Below, piece by piece: positions 1 through 8,444 of a stretch of DNA of 64,000 bases (position 1 is its first letter; the number at the start of each line of letters is the position of its first letter). This DNA comes from JAOUEA01 sp963810915 (GTDB lineage Bacteria > Actinomycetota > UBA4738 > HRBIN12), in the NCBI GenBank assembly GCA_963810915.1, contig CAWEPH010000006.1, positions 1,000,318-1,064,317 of the forward strand, read 5' to 3'. The notes under the pieces are model-generated. The model was given only the letters and a program-made list of their open reading frames with translations. It was not told the DNA's origin and searched no databases. The translations under genes were made by a program, and so were the position numbers.

Positions 1-1
1 G

Positions 2-1756
2 ATCGGGCCCAACTGCATGGGCGTGATCAACACTGACCCCGAGGTGCGCATGAATGGCACCTTCGCGCAGGCCTATCCGCCCGAGGGACATGTGGCCTTC
101 ATGTCGCAGTCCGGGGCGCTGGGGATCGCGGTGATCAACATGGCCACGGCCCTCGGCATGGGCCTGTCGTCGTTCGTCTCCGTGGGCAACAAGGCCGACA
201 TCTCCGGCAACGACCTGCTGTGCTACTGGGACGAGGATCCGAACACCGACGTGGTGCTCCTGTATCTGGAGTCGTTCGGGAACCCGCGGCGCTTCGGACA
301 GCTGGCCCGCCAGATCGGCAAACGCAAGCCGATCGTGGCCGTCAAGAGCGGTCGCAGCGCCGCGGGGCAGCGCGCGGCAAGTTCGCACACCGGGGCGCTG
401 CTCTCCTCGTCCGACACCACCGTGGACGCGCTCTTCCGTCAGTACGGGGTGATCCGGACCGACACGCTCGAGGAGATGTTCGATGTCGCCACCCTCCTGG
501 TGAACCAGCCCGTCCCGAAGGGGCGCAACGTGGCCATCGTCACGAACGCGGGCGGCCTCGCGATCCAGTGCGCCGACACCTGCGAGGCGCGCGGGCTCCA
601 CGTACCCGAGCTCGCCGAGGCCACCGTGGCTGAGCTCCGGACGTTCCTCCCGCCGGCCGCCGGCGTCTCCAATCCGGTGGACATGATCGCGTCGGCCTCG
701 GGCGAGGATTACGGGCACACGATCCGCACGGTGGCTTCGGATCCGAGCGTCGACGCCCTGATCGTGATCTACATCCCGCCGATCGAGGCCGACGCGCCGG
801 AGATCGCGCAGCACATGGTGGAGGCGATCGGCGCGCTCGACGAACGGATCCCCGTCCTTACGTGCTTCATGTCCTCCCGTGGCCTTCCCGACGATCTCTC
901 GGCCCCGGGCGTGCGCATCCCTTCGTATCCCTTCCCCGAGCAGGCGGCGATCGCGCTCGCGCATGCCGCGGACCTCGGCACCTGGCGCGAGAAGCCGGAG
1001 GGCGCCGTACCGGAGTTCCCGGGGATCCGCGAGGACGAGGCGACGGCGGTCATCGCCACCGCGCTCGAGCGCGGCGAGGGGTGGCTGGAGCCGCAGGAGA
1101 TCGAGCGCCTGTTCGCCTGCTACGGGATCCCGACGGCCCGCGAGGAACAGGTGCGGACGGCGCAGGAGGCCGCGGAGGCCGCCGCGGGGTTCCACGGGAA
1201 GGTCGCGTTGAAGGCCGTGGGCCCGCTCCACAAGACCGAGAGCGGTGCCGTGACGCTCGGCTTGGACGCCATGGAGGTGGCCGCGGAGGCGGAGGCGATG
1301 CGGACCCGCGTGGCGGCGGTGGGCGAGCCGTTCGAGGGCTTCCTGCTCCAGGAGATGCTCTCGGGCGGCGTGGAGATGCTCGTGGGCATGGCCGCGGATC
1401 CAGTGTTCGGGCCGATCGTCGCGGCCGGCGCCGGAGGGGTCATGGTCGAGCTCACCCGGGATGTCGCCATCCGGGTGGCTCCGCTCACCGATCTCGACGC
1501 GAGCGAGATGATCCGCTCGCTGACCAGCTTCCCGTTGCTGGACGGGTTCCGCGGCGACGCCCCCAAGGATGTGCACGCCCTCGAAGACATCGTGCTCAGG
1601 GTCTCGGCCCTCGCGGCCGAGCACCCGGCCATCGTTGAGATGGACTGCAACCCGGTCATCGTGTTGGAACGAGGCGCGGCCGTGGTAGACGCGCGCGTCC
1701 GCGTGCGCGAGCCGAGGCCCGAGCCCCCGTTCGCCGCTCGCACGTCCGGCAGCTAG
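2..1756 (+). CDS. ADP-forming acyl-CoA synthetase (acetate-CoA ligase type), 5' end cut off
   Basis: The reading frame is open from the first bases of the window, so the true start lies upstream. The first residues read IGPNCMG, the GPNCxG motif that closes the CoA-binding domain of ADP-forming acyl-CoA synthetases. Next come a succinyl-CoA-ligase-like domain with SQSGALG and a SHTGAL segment near base 380 (catalytic-His region), then an ATP-grasp domain from about base 1080 to the end. The family couples acyl-CoA cleavage to ATP formation, or the reverse, in the cytosol. No GNAT domain follows the ATP-grasp part. Acyl specificity cannot be read from sequence. Confidence 0.9.
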   Translation: MGPNCMGVINTDPEVRMNGTFAQAYPPEGHVAFMSQSGALGIAVINMATALGMGLSSFVSVGNKADISGNDLLCYWDEDPNTDVVLLYLESFGNPRRFGQLARQIGKRKPIVAVKSGRSAAGQRAASSHTGALLSSSDTTVDALFRQYGVIRTDTLEEMFDVATLLVNQPVPKGRNVAIVTNAGGLAIQCADTCEARGLHVPELAEATVAELRTFLPPAAGVSNPVDMIASASGEDYGHTIRTVASDPSVDALIVIYIPPIEADAPEIAQHMVEAIGALDERIPVLTCFMSSRGLPDDLSAPGVRIPSYPFPEQAAIALAHAADLGTWREKPEGAVPEFPGIREDEATAVIATALERGEGWLEPQEIERLFACYGIPTAREEQVRTAQEAAEAAAGFHGKVALKAVGPLHKTESGAVTLGLDAMEVAAEAEAMRTRVAAVGEPFEGFLLQEMLSGGVEMLVGMAADPVFGPIVAAGAGGVMVELTRDVAIRVAPLTDLDASEMIRSLTSFPLLDGFRGDAPKDVHALEDIVLRVSALAAEHPAIVEMDCNPVIVLERGAAVVDARVRVREPRPEPPFAARTSGS

Positions 1757-1766
1757 CATCGACGGC

Positions 1767-2108
1767 ATGAGCAGACAACCCGCCCCCGCGCACCGGTTCG
1801 ATATGGCCCGGTTCAAGGAACTCGCCGAGCACGTCAACATGACCGTAGACGAGTTCCTCATGTTCCTGGACTCCCCACCGGGGCGTCGGTTGCGGCAGGT
1901 CGTGGCCACCGGGCTGATCGTGTCGGTGCCGTTCGTGATGCGCATCCCCGGCTTGCGCCGCTCTCCGATCGGCCGCGCGATCGAGCTCGTGGGCGGCGCC
2001 GCCCTCGTGATGCGTCTCGCCGACGCGATCCGCGATTGGGAGCGCTCGGAGTCCGCCAAGCGAGGGGGCGGCCGCGGCCCGGTCATCGACGTTCCGCCCG
2101 CGACCTGA
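1767..2108 (+). CDS. Small hypothetical protein (113 aa)
   Basis: It starts 10 bases after the acyl-CoA synthetase stop, on the same strand, so the two are probably co-transcribed. The first 40 residues look like a soluble helical segment. Residues about 45-75 contain a moderately hydrophobic stretch with alanine, valine and glycine (around VATGLIVSVPFVMRIPG) that could contact a membrane. The C-terminus is charged and ends in a Gly/Arg-rich tail. I do not recognise the family. Codon use with G/C in third positions matches the neighbours, which supports real coding. Confidence 0.6.
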   Translation: MSRQPAPAHRFDMARFKELAEHVNMTVDEFLMFLDSPPGRRLRQVVATGLIVSVPFVMRIPGLRRSPIGRAIELVGGAALVMRLADAIRDWERSESAKRGGGRGPVIDVPPAT

Positions 2109-2157
2109 CGAGCCTCCGTTCATATCGCCGACACCCGTTCGTGGGAGCATAGGGTCG

Positions 2158-3717
2158 ATGAGCGCGGTGCCGTACCCCGCCCCCGACGACCGGCCCTTCG
2201 CCGTCGTGGACATCGGCTCCAACTCGGGCCGCATGATCGTCTTTCGCCTCCGCGACGGCGAACACCTCGATGTCATCGAGGACGCTCGTGCCCCCCTTCG
2301 CTTGGCACGGGACCTCCGCGATTCGGACACCCTGGGACCGGAAGCGATCGAGCGCACCCTGGAGGCGCTGCGCGATTTCAAGGCGGTCGCGCGAGGCGCC
2401 GGGGCTGCACGCATGATCGCGGTGGCCACGGCCGCGGTGCGCGACGCCGAGGACGGCGACGAGCTGGTGGAGCGCGCGCAACACCTGGGGGTGCCGCTGC
2501 AGGTGATCGACGGCGACCACGAGGCGCGGCTCGGATTCTTCGGTGCGGTGCACGATCTGCCCGTGACGAGCGGGCTCACGATGGACGTCGGCGGCGGGAG
2601 CGTCGAGCTGGTGCGCTTCCGCGACCGGCGACTCGAGCGCGCTTGGTCGATGCAGCTCGGCTCCCTCCGCATGAGCGACCGGTTCCTCGAGTCGGATCCA
2701 CCCGCCGCCACGGAGCTGAAGGCGCTCCGCAGGTTCGTGTCCTCGGCGCTGACAGATGCCGGGATCACCGAGCTCGGAGGCGCCGAGGAGCTCGTCGGCA
2801 TCGGCGGCACGGTCCGCAACCTCGCGAAGGTCGACCTGAAGCGCGCCGACTACCCCCTGCCGCTGCTGCACGGCTACTTCTTGAAGGAGCGACGCCTCGA
2901 CGCCCTCATCGACGAGATGGCCGGGCGCTCGATGAAACGGCTCGGGCAGATGTCCGGGCTCAACCCGGACCGTGCCGACACGATCGTCGGCGGCGCGCTC
3001 GTGGTGCGCGGCGTGATGCAGCACGTCGGAGCCGGGAAGGTCGTCGTGTCGAGCCGGGGTCTGCGCGAAGGGCTCGCGCTCACCACCGGCGGCGCGGGCG
3101 CGATCCCGTCAGCGCATTGGGTACGTACGATCTCGGTCGCGACGCTCGCGGCGCGGTTCGCGACGTGGGACGCGGCGCTGGCGGATCGCCGCGCCTCCAT
3201 CGCGTCCCAGCTACACACGGTGCTCGACCAGGGTGCGTCACAGGGGATCACTGAGATGCTCGGACACGCCGCCACGCTCCTCGACGTGGGACGCGCGATC
3301 GACTACTACGACCGGTTCGAGCACGCTGCGATGATGGTGACGGCCGCCGACCTGGCGGGGTTCACGCACGCGGATCTCGGGGCGCTAACGGCGATCCTGC
3401 GTCAGGCGGACGACGACACGCATCTCGGGCCCTACGGTCGCATGATCGATCCCGACGATCGGCAGGCCGTCCTGAAGGCCGCCGCGGCGCTCACCCTCGC
3501 CGACGAGCTGAACCGCCGGATCCCGCCGGACGCCCCCGCGCCGCTCTCGTGCAACTGGCTGCGGAGCGGGTTCGAGGTGGTGGCGCCCGTCCCGCCCGGG
3601 TGGCACCCACGCGGGATCGCGACGCGCTTCCACAAGGTGTTCGGGCAGCCGCTGATGGTCGTGGCCAACGAGACGGCCACGGACGAGACCCTCGCCCCGG
3701 TGGCCGCCCCCGACTAG
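2158..3717 (+). CDS. Ppx/GppA family phosphatase (exopolyphosphatase-like)
   Basis: The protein has the ASKHA-fold phosphate motifs of exopolyphosphatase/pppGpp phosphohydrolases: DIGSNSGRM near the N-terminus (usual form DIGSNSxRL) and MDVGGGSVEL near residue 145. At 519 aa it matches the long Ppx type, with a C-terminal helical HD-like region (about residues 310-420) containing a degenerate H...D pattern (HAATLLDVGRAIDYY). Members cleave terminal phosphate from polyphosphate and/or pppGpp in the cytosol. Which substrate is used here cannot be decided. The ATG at 2158 follows a 49-bp gap from the upstream gene. Confidence 0.88.
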   Translation: MSAVPYPAPDDRPFAVVDIGSNSGRMIVFRLRDGEHLDVIEDARAPLRLARDLRDSDTLGPEAIERTLEALRDFKAVARGAGAARMIAVATAAVRDAEDGDELVERAQHLGVPLQVIDGDHEARLGFFGAVHDLPVTSGLTMDVGGGSVELVRFRDRRLERAWSMQLGSLRMSDRFLESDPPAATELKALRRFVSSALTDAGITELGGAEELVGIGGTVRNLAKVDLKRADYPLPLLHGYFLKERRLDALIDEMAGRSMKRLGQMSGLNPDRADTIVGGALVVRGVMQHVGAGKVVVSSRGLREGLALTTGGAGAIPSAHWVRTISVATLAARFATWDAALADRRASIASQLHTVLDQGASQGITEMLGHAATLLDVGRAIDYYDRFEHAAMMVTAADLAGFTHADLGALTAILRQADDDTHLGPYGRMIDPDDRQAVLKAAAALTLADELNRRIPPDAPAPLSCNWLRSGFEVVAPVPPGWHPRGIATRFHKVFGQPLMVVANETATDETLAPVAAPD

Positions 3718-3747
3718 GATGCCCCCGCGAGGAAGGGGGATCCGTCG

Positions 3748-4593
3748 GTGACCAAGCGCGTCTTCATCTCCGTCGACATGGAGGGCGTCGGCGGGATCAC
3801 CACGTATCGCCAGACCTCTCGTGGCTCGGACGACTACCCGTGGGCCCGCGAGCTGATGACGGGGGAGGCGAATGCGGCCGTCGGCGGGGCATTCGACGGC
3901 GGGGCCGACGAGGTCGTGGTCAGCGACTCGCACGGCGACATGGGGAACCTGCTCCCCCACCTGCTCGATGCGCGCGCGGACCTCGTTCAGGGCACACCCA
4001 AGGTTCCCCTCAGCATGATGACGGGCATCGATGACGGCTTCGCGATGGCCGCGTTCGTCGGGTACCACGCCGGCGCCGGCACGCCCGCCGCGATCCTCGA
4101 TCACACGTACACCGGGTTCATGACCGACGTGCGGGTGAACGGCGCGTCGTGGAACGAGACGCACCTGAACGCCGCCCTCGCGGGCACCTTCCGGGTGCCG
4201 GTGGGCTTCGTGGCCGGCGACCGCGCATGCTGCGATCAAGCGATCGCGATGTTGCCATGGGTGCGTACCGTGGCGGTGAAGCAAGGCATCGGGAATCGCG
4301 TGGGGCGCTCCTGGTCGCCGGAGCGTGCCCGCGCCGCGATCCGCAGCGAGGTCGCGGCGGCCGTGGTGGGGTTCGCAGATCTAGAGGCGTTCACGCCCGG
4401 AGGCCCGTTCACCCTCGAGATCGATGTGATCGGCACGGTCGTGGCCGACATCTGCGCGCTCGCCCCGGGGACCGAGCGGCCGTCGCCGCGGACGTTGCGG
4501 TTCGGCAGCGACGACTTCCTTACGGTCTACCGCTGCCTCCTCACGTGGATGAAGCTGGGGCAGACCGTTGCTCCCGCCTACCCGGCGGACTGA
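3748..4593 (+). CDS. M55 family D-aminopeptidase (DppA-like)
   Basis: This 281-aa protein aligns along its length with Bacillus DppA as I remember it. The zinc ligands appear as D10 and E12 (SVDMEG), H62 (SDSHGD), H107 (GYHAGAG) and E138, and H119 fits the catalytic His. DppA releases N-terminal D-amino acids such as D-Ala from D-Ala-D-Ala peptides, linking it to peptidoglycan scavenging. The GTG start is preceded by a strong purine-rich site (GAGGAAGGGGGA). The gene is convergent with the amino-sugar kinase, leaving only 6 bp between stops, so it borders the sugar island without belonging to its minus-strand operon. Confidence 0.9.
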   Translation: MTKRVFISVDMEGVGGITTYRQTSRGSDDYPWARELMTGEANAAVGGAFDGGADEVVVSDSHGDMGNLLPHLLDARADLVQGTPKVPLSMMTGIDDGFAMAAFVGYHAGAGTPAAILDHTYTGFMTDVRVNGASWNETHLNAALAGTFRVPVGFVAGDRACCDQAIAMLPWVRTVAVKQGIGNRVGRSWSPERARAAIRSEVAAAVVGFADLEAFTPGGPFTLEIDVIGTVVADICALAPGTERPSPRTLRFGSDDFLTVYRCLLTWMKLGQTVAPAYPAD

Positions 4594-4599
4594 CGCGGC

Positions 4600-5589
4600 T
4601 CAACCTGCCGCCCTGCGGTTCATCGCCTCGATCGCGCCGACGGCGAGCCGGGCGTGGAGGTCGCGATCCACCTGCACGTCGGCGAACTCCAGCGCGAGCA
4701 GAACGGCGCCCACCACGGGCGGCGCCTCCAGCGTCACGGGGTATGCGAACCGGGCGGAGCGCTTCACCGTCGCCTCGAGCGCCGCGCGCATGATCCGGCT
4801 GTCGGTGCGGAACATGTTGCCCGCGAGGACCAGCTCGAACTCGGAGTCATCCATCTGCAGACGACGAGCGACGTGGCCGGCGAGGTCTCCCAGCGTGGAG
4901 CCGGCGTGCTCGAGGAGGCGACGCGCCACCAGGTCTCCGCGCTCGGCGACCTCGATCACCGTCGGCGCGAATCGGCGCTCGTCCACGCTCCCGCGGGCGA
5001 CGGCCTCGAGGAACGCCATCGGCGTTGCGGTGTCCGTGAGCTCGCACATCCGTGTGGCGAGCTCCGTATGCGGGCCTCGCCCAAGCTCCTGCGCCGCCAC
5101 CGCGCCGATGGCGGACTCGGAGATCTCGGACGCGCTGCTGTCGTCTCCGAACATCGGGCCAAGCCCGAACGTACGGAACGTCTCCCCCGCCGGGTTCCGT
5201 CCGGCGACGACCGATCCCGTTCCGGCGAGGACGACCACGCCCCACGGGTGGTTGGTCCCCGCGCGAAGGGCTACGAACGAGTCGTTGAGGATGCGGCAGA
5301 CGCCCTCCATCCCCAGGGCATCGTGCACCCCACCCATCTTCTGTTCGTCGGAAAGGAAGTCGATCCCGGCGAGTCCGTAGACGGAGCACACCACCTCGCT
5401 CGTCTCCACCCCAGATCCAGAGAGCGATTCGCGGACCGCCGCCTTCAACGCTGCCGCGGCCGCCTCGAACCCAGCGTCTTCCCAGTTCGACGCGCCGCTC
5501 ATACCGAAGCCCAGGATGGCGCCACTCGCATCCGCCAGCACGGCGTGGGTCCCGGTGCCCCCTCCGTCGACACCGAGCACGACGGTCAC
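4600..5589 (-). CDS. BadF/BadG-family sugar kinase (N-acetylglucosamine kinase-like), copy 1
   Basis: A 329-aa ASKHA-fold kinase beginning with the ATP/phosphate loop GVDGGGTGTHAV, and with a second phosphate motif around AGTGSVVAGRN. Members related to human NAGK phosphorylate GlcNAc or similar amino sugars at O6 in the cytosol. It is the last gene of the minus-strand operon ROK, binding protein, permease, permease, dehydrogenase, kinase. Its ATG overlaps the dehydrogenase stop by 4 bp, which implies translational coupling. A second kinase of the same family lies at 17500-18531. Amino-sugar specificity is inferred from family and neighbourhood; the sequence alone does not prove it. Confidence 0.8.
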   Translation of the reverse strand: MTVVLGVDGGGTGTHAVLADASGAILGFGMSGASNWEDAGFEAAAAALKAAVRESLSGSGVETSEVVCSVYGLAGIDFLSDEQKMGGVHDALGMEGVCRILNDSFVALRAGTNHPWGVVVLAGTGSVVAGRNPAGETFRTFGLGPMFGDDSSASEISESAIGAVAAQELGRGPHTELATRMCELTDTATPMAFLEAVARGSVDERRFAPTVIEVAERGDLVARRLLEHAGSTLGDLAGHVARRLQMDDSEFELVLAGNMFRTDSRIMRAALEATVKRSARFAYPVTLEAPPVVGAVLLALEFADVQVDRDLHARLAVGAIEAMNRRAAG

Positions 5590-6545
5590 GGAGCGCTCCC
5601 CTCGGCGGAGGCGTAGGCGGCCTCCACCACCTCGAGCACGACGCGACCGTCCTCTCCGGAGGGTCTCGGTTGCCGGCCCTCGACGATGGCATCGAGGAAC
5701 TCCGCAACCTGTGCGGTGTACATCGGCTGGGTGCAGTGCTCATAGTCATCCGACGGCTCTTGGGGCGGCCAGATCCGTGCGTACCCCGCAGTGCCATAGA
5801 CCTCGGTATCGGCTTCGAGGCCCCCGAGGTGGGGTTGCCACCAACCCGACTCGACGAGGCTGTTCGTCCCGTTGGACCACCGGATCAGCAGGATGCCGTC
5901 GTCGTCAACCGCATAGCGGCCGTTCGCGTACCGCGTCCCCACCACAGCGCACACCGGCCCTGGCTTGGGGTCGCCGAGCAGGAAACGCGCAGTGTCGATC
6001 GCGTGCACCCCCATGTCCACGAGGGCGCCGCCGCCGGCCAGCGCTGGATCGGTGAACCAACCGCTCGGGCCCCAGCCCGCGTGGACGCCGTACCCTCGCG
6101 TCTTGACCACCTCGCCGAACTCTCCCGCCGCGATGCGGTCGCGGAGTGCGATCACCTCGTCGCGGAAGCGCCAACAATGCGCCACCATCAGGCGCGCCCC
6201 CGAGGCTCGGGACGCCTCGATCATGGCGTCGGCCTCCGCCAGGCTCGTGGCCATCGGCTTCTCCACGAGCACGTGCTTGCCGTGTTGCAGCAGCCTGATC
6301 GTTTGCGGCGCGTGAAGGGCGTTCGGGGTGGCCACGATCGCGGCGTCTACCTCCGGATCTTCGGCCAAGGCCTCCCAGTCGATCGTGACGCGGGGGATGT
6401 CATGCCGTTCGGCGAACAGGCGCGCGGTTTCCTCGCGGTGGTTCGCGACGGCGACGAGGGAGCCCCCGCAAGCCCGCACGGCTCGGGCATGGAAGTCCTG
6501 GATCCACCCGCATCCGATGAGCGCCACATTGGTCACCAGACGCAC
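5586..6545 (-). CDS. Gfo/Idh/MocA family NAD(P)-dependent sugar dehydrogenase
   Basis: The 319-aa protein has an N-terminal Rossmann fold (VALIGCGWIQDFHA) and the family's EKP motif (HVLVEKPMAT), whose lysine is catalytic. The C-terminal alpha/beta domain carries the typical GGGALVDMGVHAID segment. These enzymes oxidise or reduce a hydroxyl of a sugar or cyclitol, often giving a 3-keto or 2-keto product. It sits between the permeases and the kinase in the ROK-headed operon, 1 bp after the permease stop, so it should act on the imported sugar. Together with the DegT aminotransferase at 12506 it could form a keto-sugar/amino-sugar interconversion pair. Confidence 0.88.
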   Translation of the reverse strand: MRLVTNVALIGCGWIQDFHARAVRACGGSLVAVANHREETARLFAERHDIPRVTIDWEALAEDPEVDAAIVATPNALHAPQTIRLLQHGKHVLVEKPMATSLAEADAMIEASRASGARLMVAHCWRFRDEVIALRDRIAAGEFGEVVKTRGYGVHAGWGPSGWFTDPALAGGGALVDMGVHAIDTARFLLGDPKPGPVCAVVGTRYANGRYAVDDDGILLIRWSNGTNSLVESGWWQPHLGGLEADTEVYGTAGYARIWPPQEPSDDYEHCTQPMYTAQVAEFLDAIVEGRQPRPSGEDGRVVLEVVEAAYASAEGSAP

Positions 6546-6546
6546 G

Positions 6547-7434
6547 TTACCCTTTGATACCGGTGAGGGTGACTCCTTCGATGAAGGCTTTCTGCGCGAA
6601 GAGGAACAGGACGATCACGGGCAGCATGAACAGGACGGACGCGGCCATCTGCAGGTTCCACAAGACACCACGATGCGTCGTGGTGAATTGCTGGAGCCCG
6701 ACGCTCAACGTCCAGATGTGTCCGTTGCTTCCGCTGTAGATCAGCGGTCCGAAGAAGTCGTTCCAGGCGAAGAGGAACTGGAAGAGGGCGACGGCGGCGA
6801 TGGCCGGCTTCGCGATGCGGATGACGACGTTCCAGAGGATCTGCAGGTCGTTGCCTCCGTCCACGCGAGCGGCGTCCACGAGCTCGTCGGGGATGGAGAG
6901 GAAGAACTGCCGGAGGAGGAAGATCGAGAAGGCATCGCCGAAGAAGGCCGGCACGATGAGCGGCCTCAGCGACCCGATCCACCCGAGCTTCACGAAGATG
7001 AGGTAGAGCGGCACGATCGTCACCTGTGCGGGGAGCATCATCGTCGCGATCACGAGCAGGAAGACGAGGCGCTGACCCCGCCACCTGATCACGGACAGTG
7101 CGTACGCGACAGGCACCGACGAGACAACCACGCCGACGGTCGCCAGACCCGCATACACGAACGTGTTCCAGGCGTACTGCCAGATGGGCTCAACGTGGAA
7201 CACCTCGACGTAGTTGCTCCACTGGAACGGGTGCGGGATCAGATCGCGCGTGAGCGCCTGATGTTCGGTCATGAGTGAGGTGAGGACGACGAACACGAGC
7301 GGCATCAGGAAGACGACGCCGAGCAGGATCGCGACGGAATGGTTGGCGACCGCCGACAGGAACGACTGGCGCTGCGCCCCTGCTGAGCGCACACGGGGAT
7401 GCGCCTGCAATTCGTCGAGGGTCAGCGCGGTCAT
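6547..7434 (-). CDS. Carbohydrate ABC transporter permease, MalG type
   Basis: I place the start at the ATG of MTALTLDEL because it overlaps the upstream permease stop as ATGA; a longer open frame continues upstream but is the shadow of that gene. The 295-aa protein has about six hydrophobic segments and the cytoplasmic EAA loop near the C-terminus (AARVDGGNDLQ...RIAKP), which docks to the ATPase. It forms the transmembrane pore with the MalF-type partner at 7431-8441. The matching ATPase is not adjacent; the one at 18531 is the obvious candidate. Confidence 0.9.
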   Translation of the reverse strand: MTALTLDELQAHPRVRSAGAQRQSFLSAVANHSVAILLGVVFLMPLVFVVLTSLMTEHQALTRDLIPHPFQWSNYVEVFHVEPIWQYAWNTFVYAGLATVGVVVSSVPVAYALSVIRWRGQRLVFLLVIATMMLPAQVTIVPLYLIFVKLGWIGSLRPLIVPAFFGDAFSIFLLRQFFLSIPDELVDAARVDGGNDLQILWNVVIRIAKPAIAAVALFQFLFAWNDFFGPLIYSGSNGHIWTLSVGLQQFTTTHRGVLWNLQMAASVLFMLPVIVLFLFAQKAFIEGVTLTGIKG

Positions 7435-8441
7435 CTGAATCCCCCCTGATAGAAGACCCAGTGGCGCGAGGACCTGATCAGCACCAGGGTGCACGCCATC
7501 ACGATCAGGAACAGGATCCACGCCATGGCGGATGCCACGCCGAAGTGGAACGACTCGAATCCCTGTTGGTAGAGCCAGATCGTGTAGAAGAGCGTCGATT
7601 GCTGCGGATACCCCAGGGAGGCCGCGCCAGCGCCCGAGCCGCTCGCCCCCGAGGAGATCACGAAGGCCTCGGTGAAGTACTGCAGCCCGTAGATGACGCC
7701 GATGACGGCCGAAAAGAGGATCACTGGGCTGATCATGGGGAGCGTGATGTTCCTGAACTTCTGCCAGCTGCCGGCACCCTCGATATCCGCCGCCTCGTAG
7801 AGGTGGACCGGCACATCGAGGAGCGCCGCAAGGAAGATGATCATCGTCGCGCCGATCCCCCACAACCCCAGCAGGACCAGACCGGGCTTCGCCCAGGTTG
7901 GGTCTTGGAACCAGAGGGGGGTAGGCAAGTGCAGGAAGCGCAAGATCGTATCGATCGGACCGAACGGGTTGAGCAAGAACAGGAACGCGAGCGAGGCCGC
8001 CACCGCGGGGACCATCGTGGGGAGGAAGAAGGCCAATCGGTAACCGGACCGTCCTCGGCGCACGTTTGTCAGGACGTACGCGCAGGCGATGGCGAACACG
8101 ATGGAGGCGGGCACCGATACGGCGACGATCCAAAGCGTGTTGCGGAGTGAGATCCAGAAGTACGGATCGTGAAGCAGGAGGTAGCGGTAGTTGAACAGAC
8201 CCACCCACCGCGGCGGCGCGAGGATCGCGTCGTACTTGGTGAACGAGTAGTACAGGCTGGCGCACATCGGGTAGAGGTAGAGCCAGCAGAACCCGATGAT
8301 CCAAGGACTCAGGAAGGCCAGGATCGTCAGCGCGTTCCTGCGCCGATGCCTCCGGCGCGCCTTGCGGCGCGCCGGAGACGCCAGTTCCGCTGCTGCGCGA
8401 TCCCTGATCGCCTGGATCGTCGTGGGTGCCGTCTCAGCCAA
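7431..8441 (-). CDS. Carbohydrate ABC transporter permease, MalF type
   Basis: A 336-aa integral membrane protein. A basic, Arg-rich N-terminal tail (ARRKARRRHRRRN) precedes the first membrane span, and the EAA loop YEAADIEGAGSWQ...ITLPMISP is visible in the second half. It belongs to the CUT1 sugar-importer class (MalF/UgpA-like). It starts 3 bp downstream of the binding-protein stop and overlaps the next permease by 4 bp, so binding protein and both permeases form one translationally linked block. Confidence 0.9.
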   Translation of the reverse strand: MAETAPTTIQAIRDRAAAELASPARRKARRRHRRRNALTILAFLSPWIIGFCWLYLYPMCASLYYSFTKYDAILAPPRWVGLFNYRYLLLHDPYFWISLRNTLWIVAVSVPASIVFAIACAYVLTNVRRGRSGYRLAFFLPTMVPAVAASLAFLFLLNPFGPIDTILRFLHLPTPLWFQDPTWAKPGLVLLGLWGIGATMIIFLAALLDVPVHLYEAADIEGAGSWQKFRNITLPMISPVILFSAVIGVIYGLQYFTEAFVISSGASGSGAGAASLGYPQQSTLFYTIWLYQQGFESFHFGVASAMAWILFLIVMACTLVLIRSSRHWVFYQGGFR

Positions 8442-8444
8442 CGC

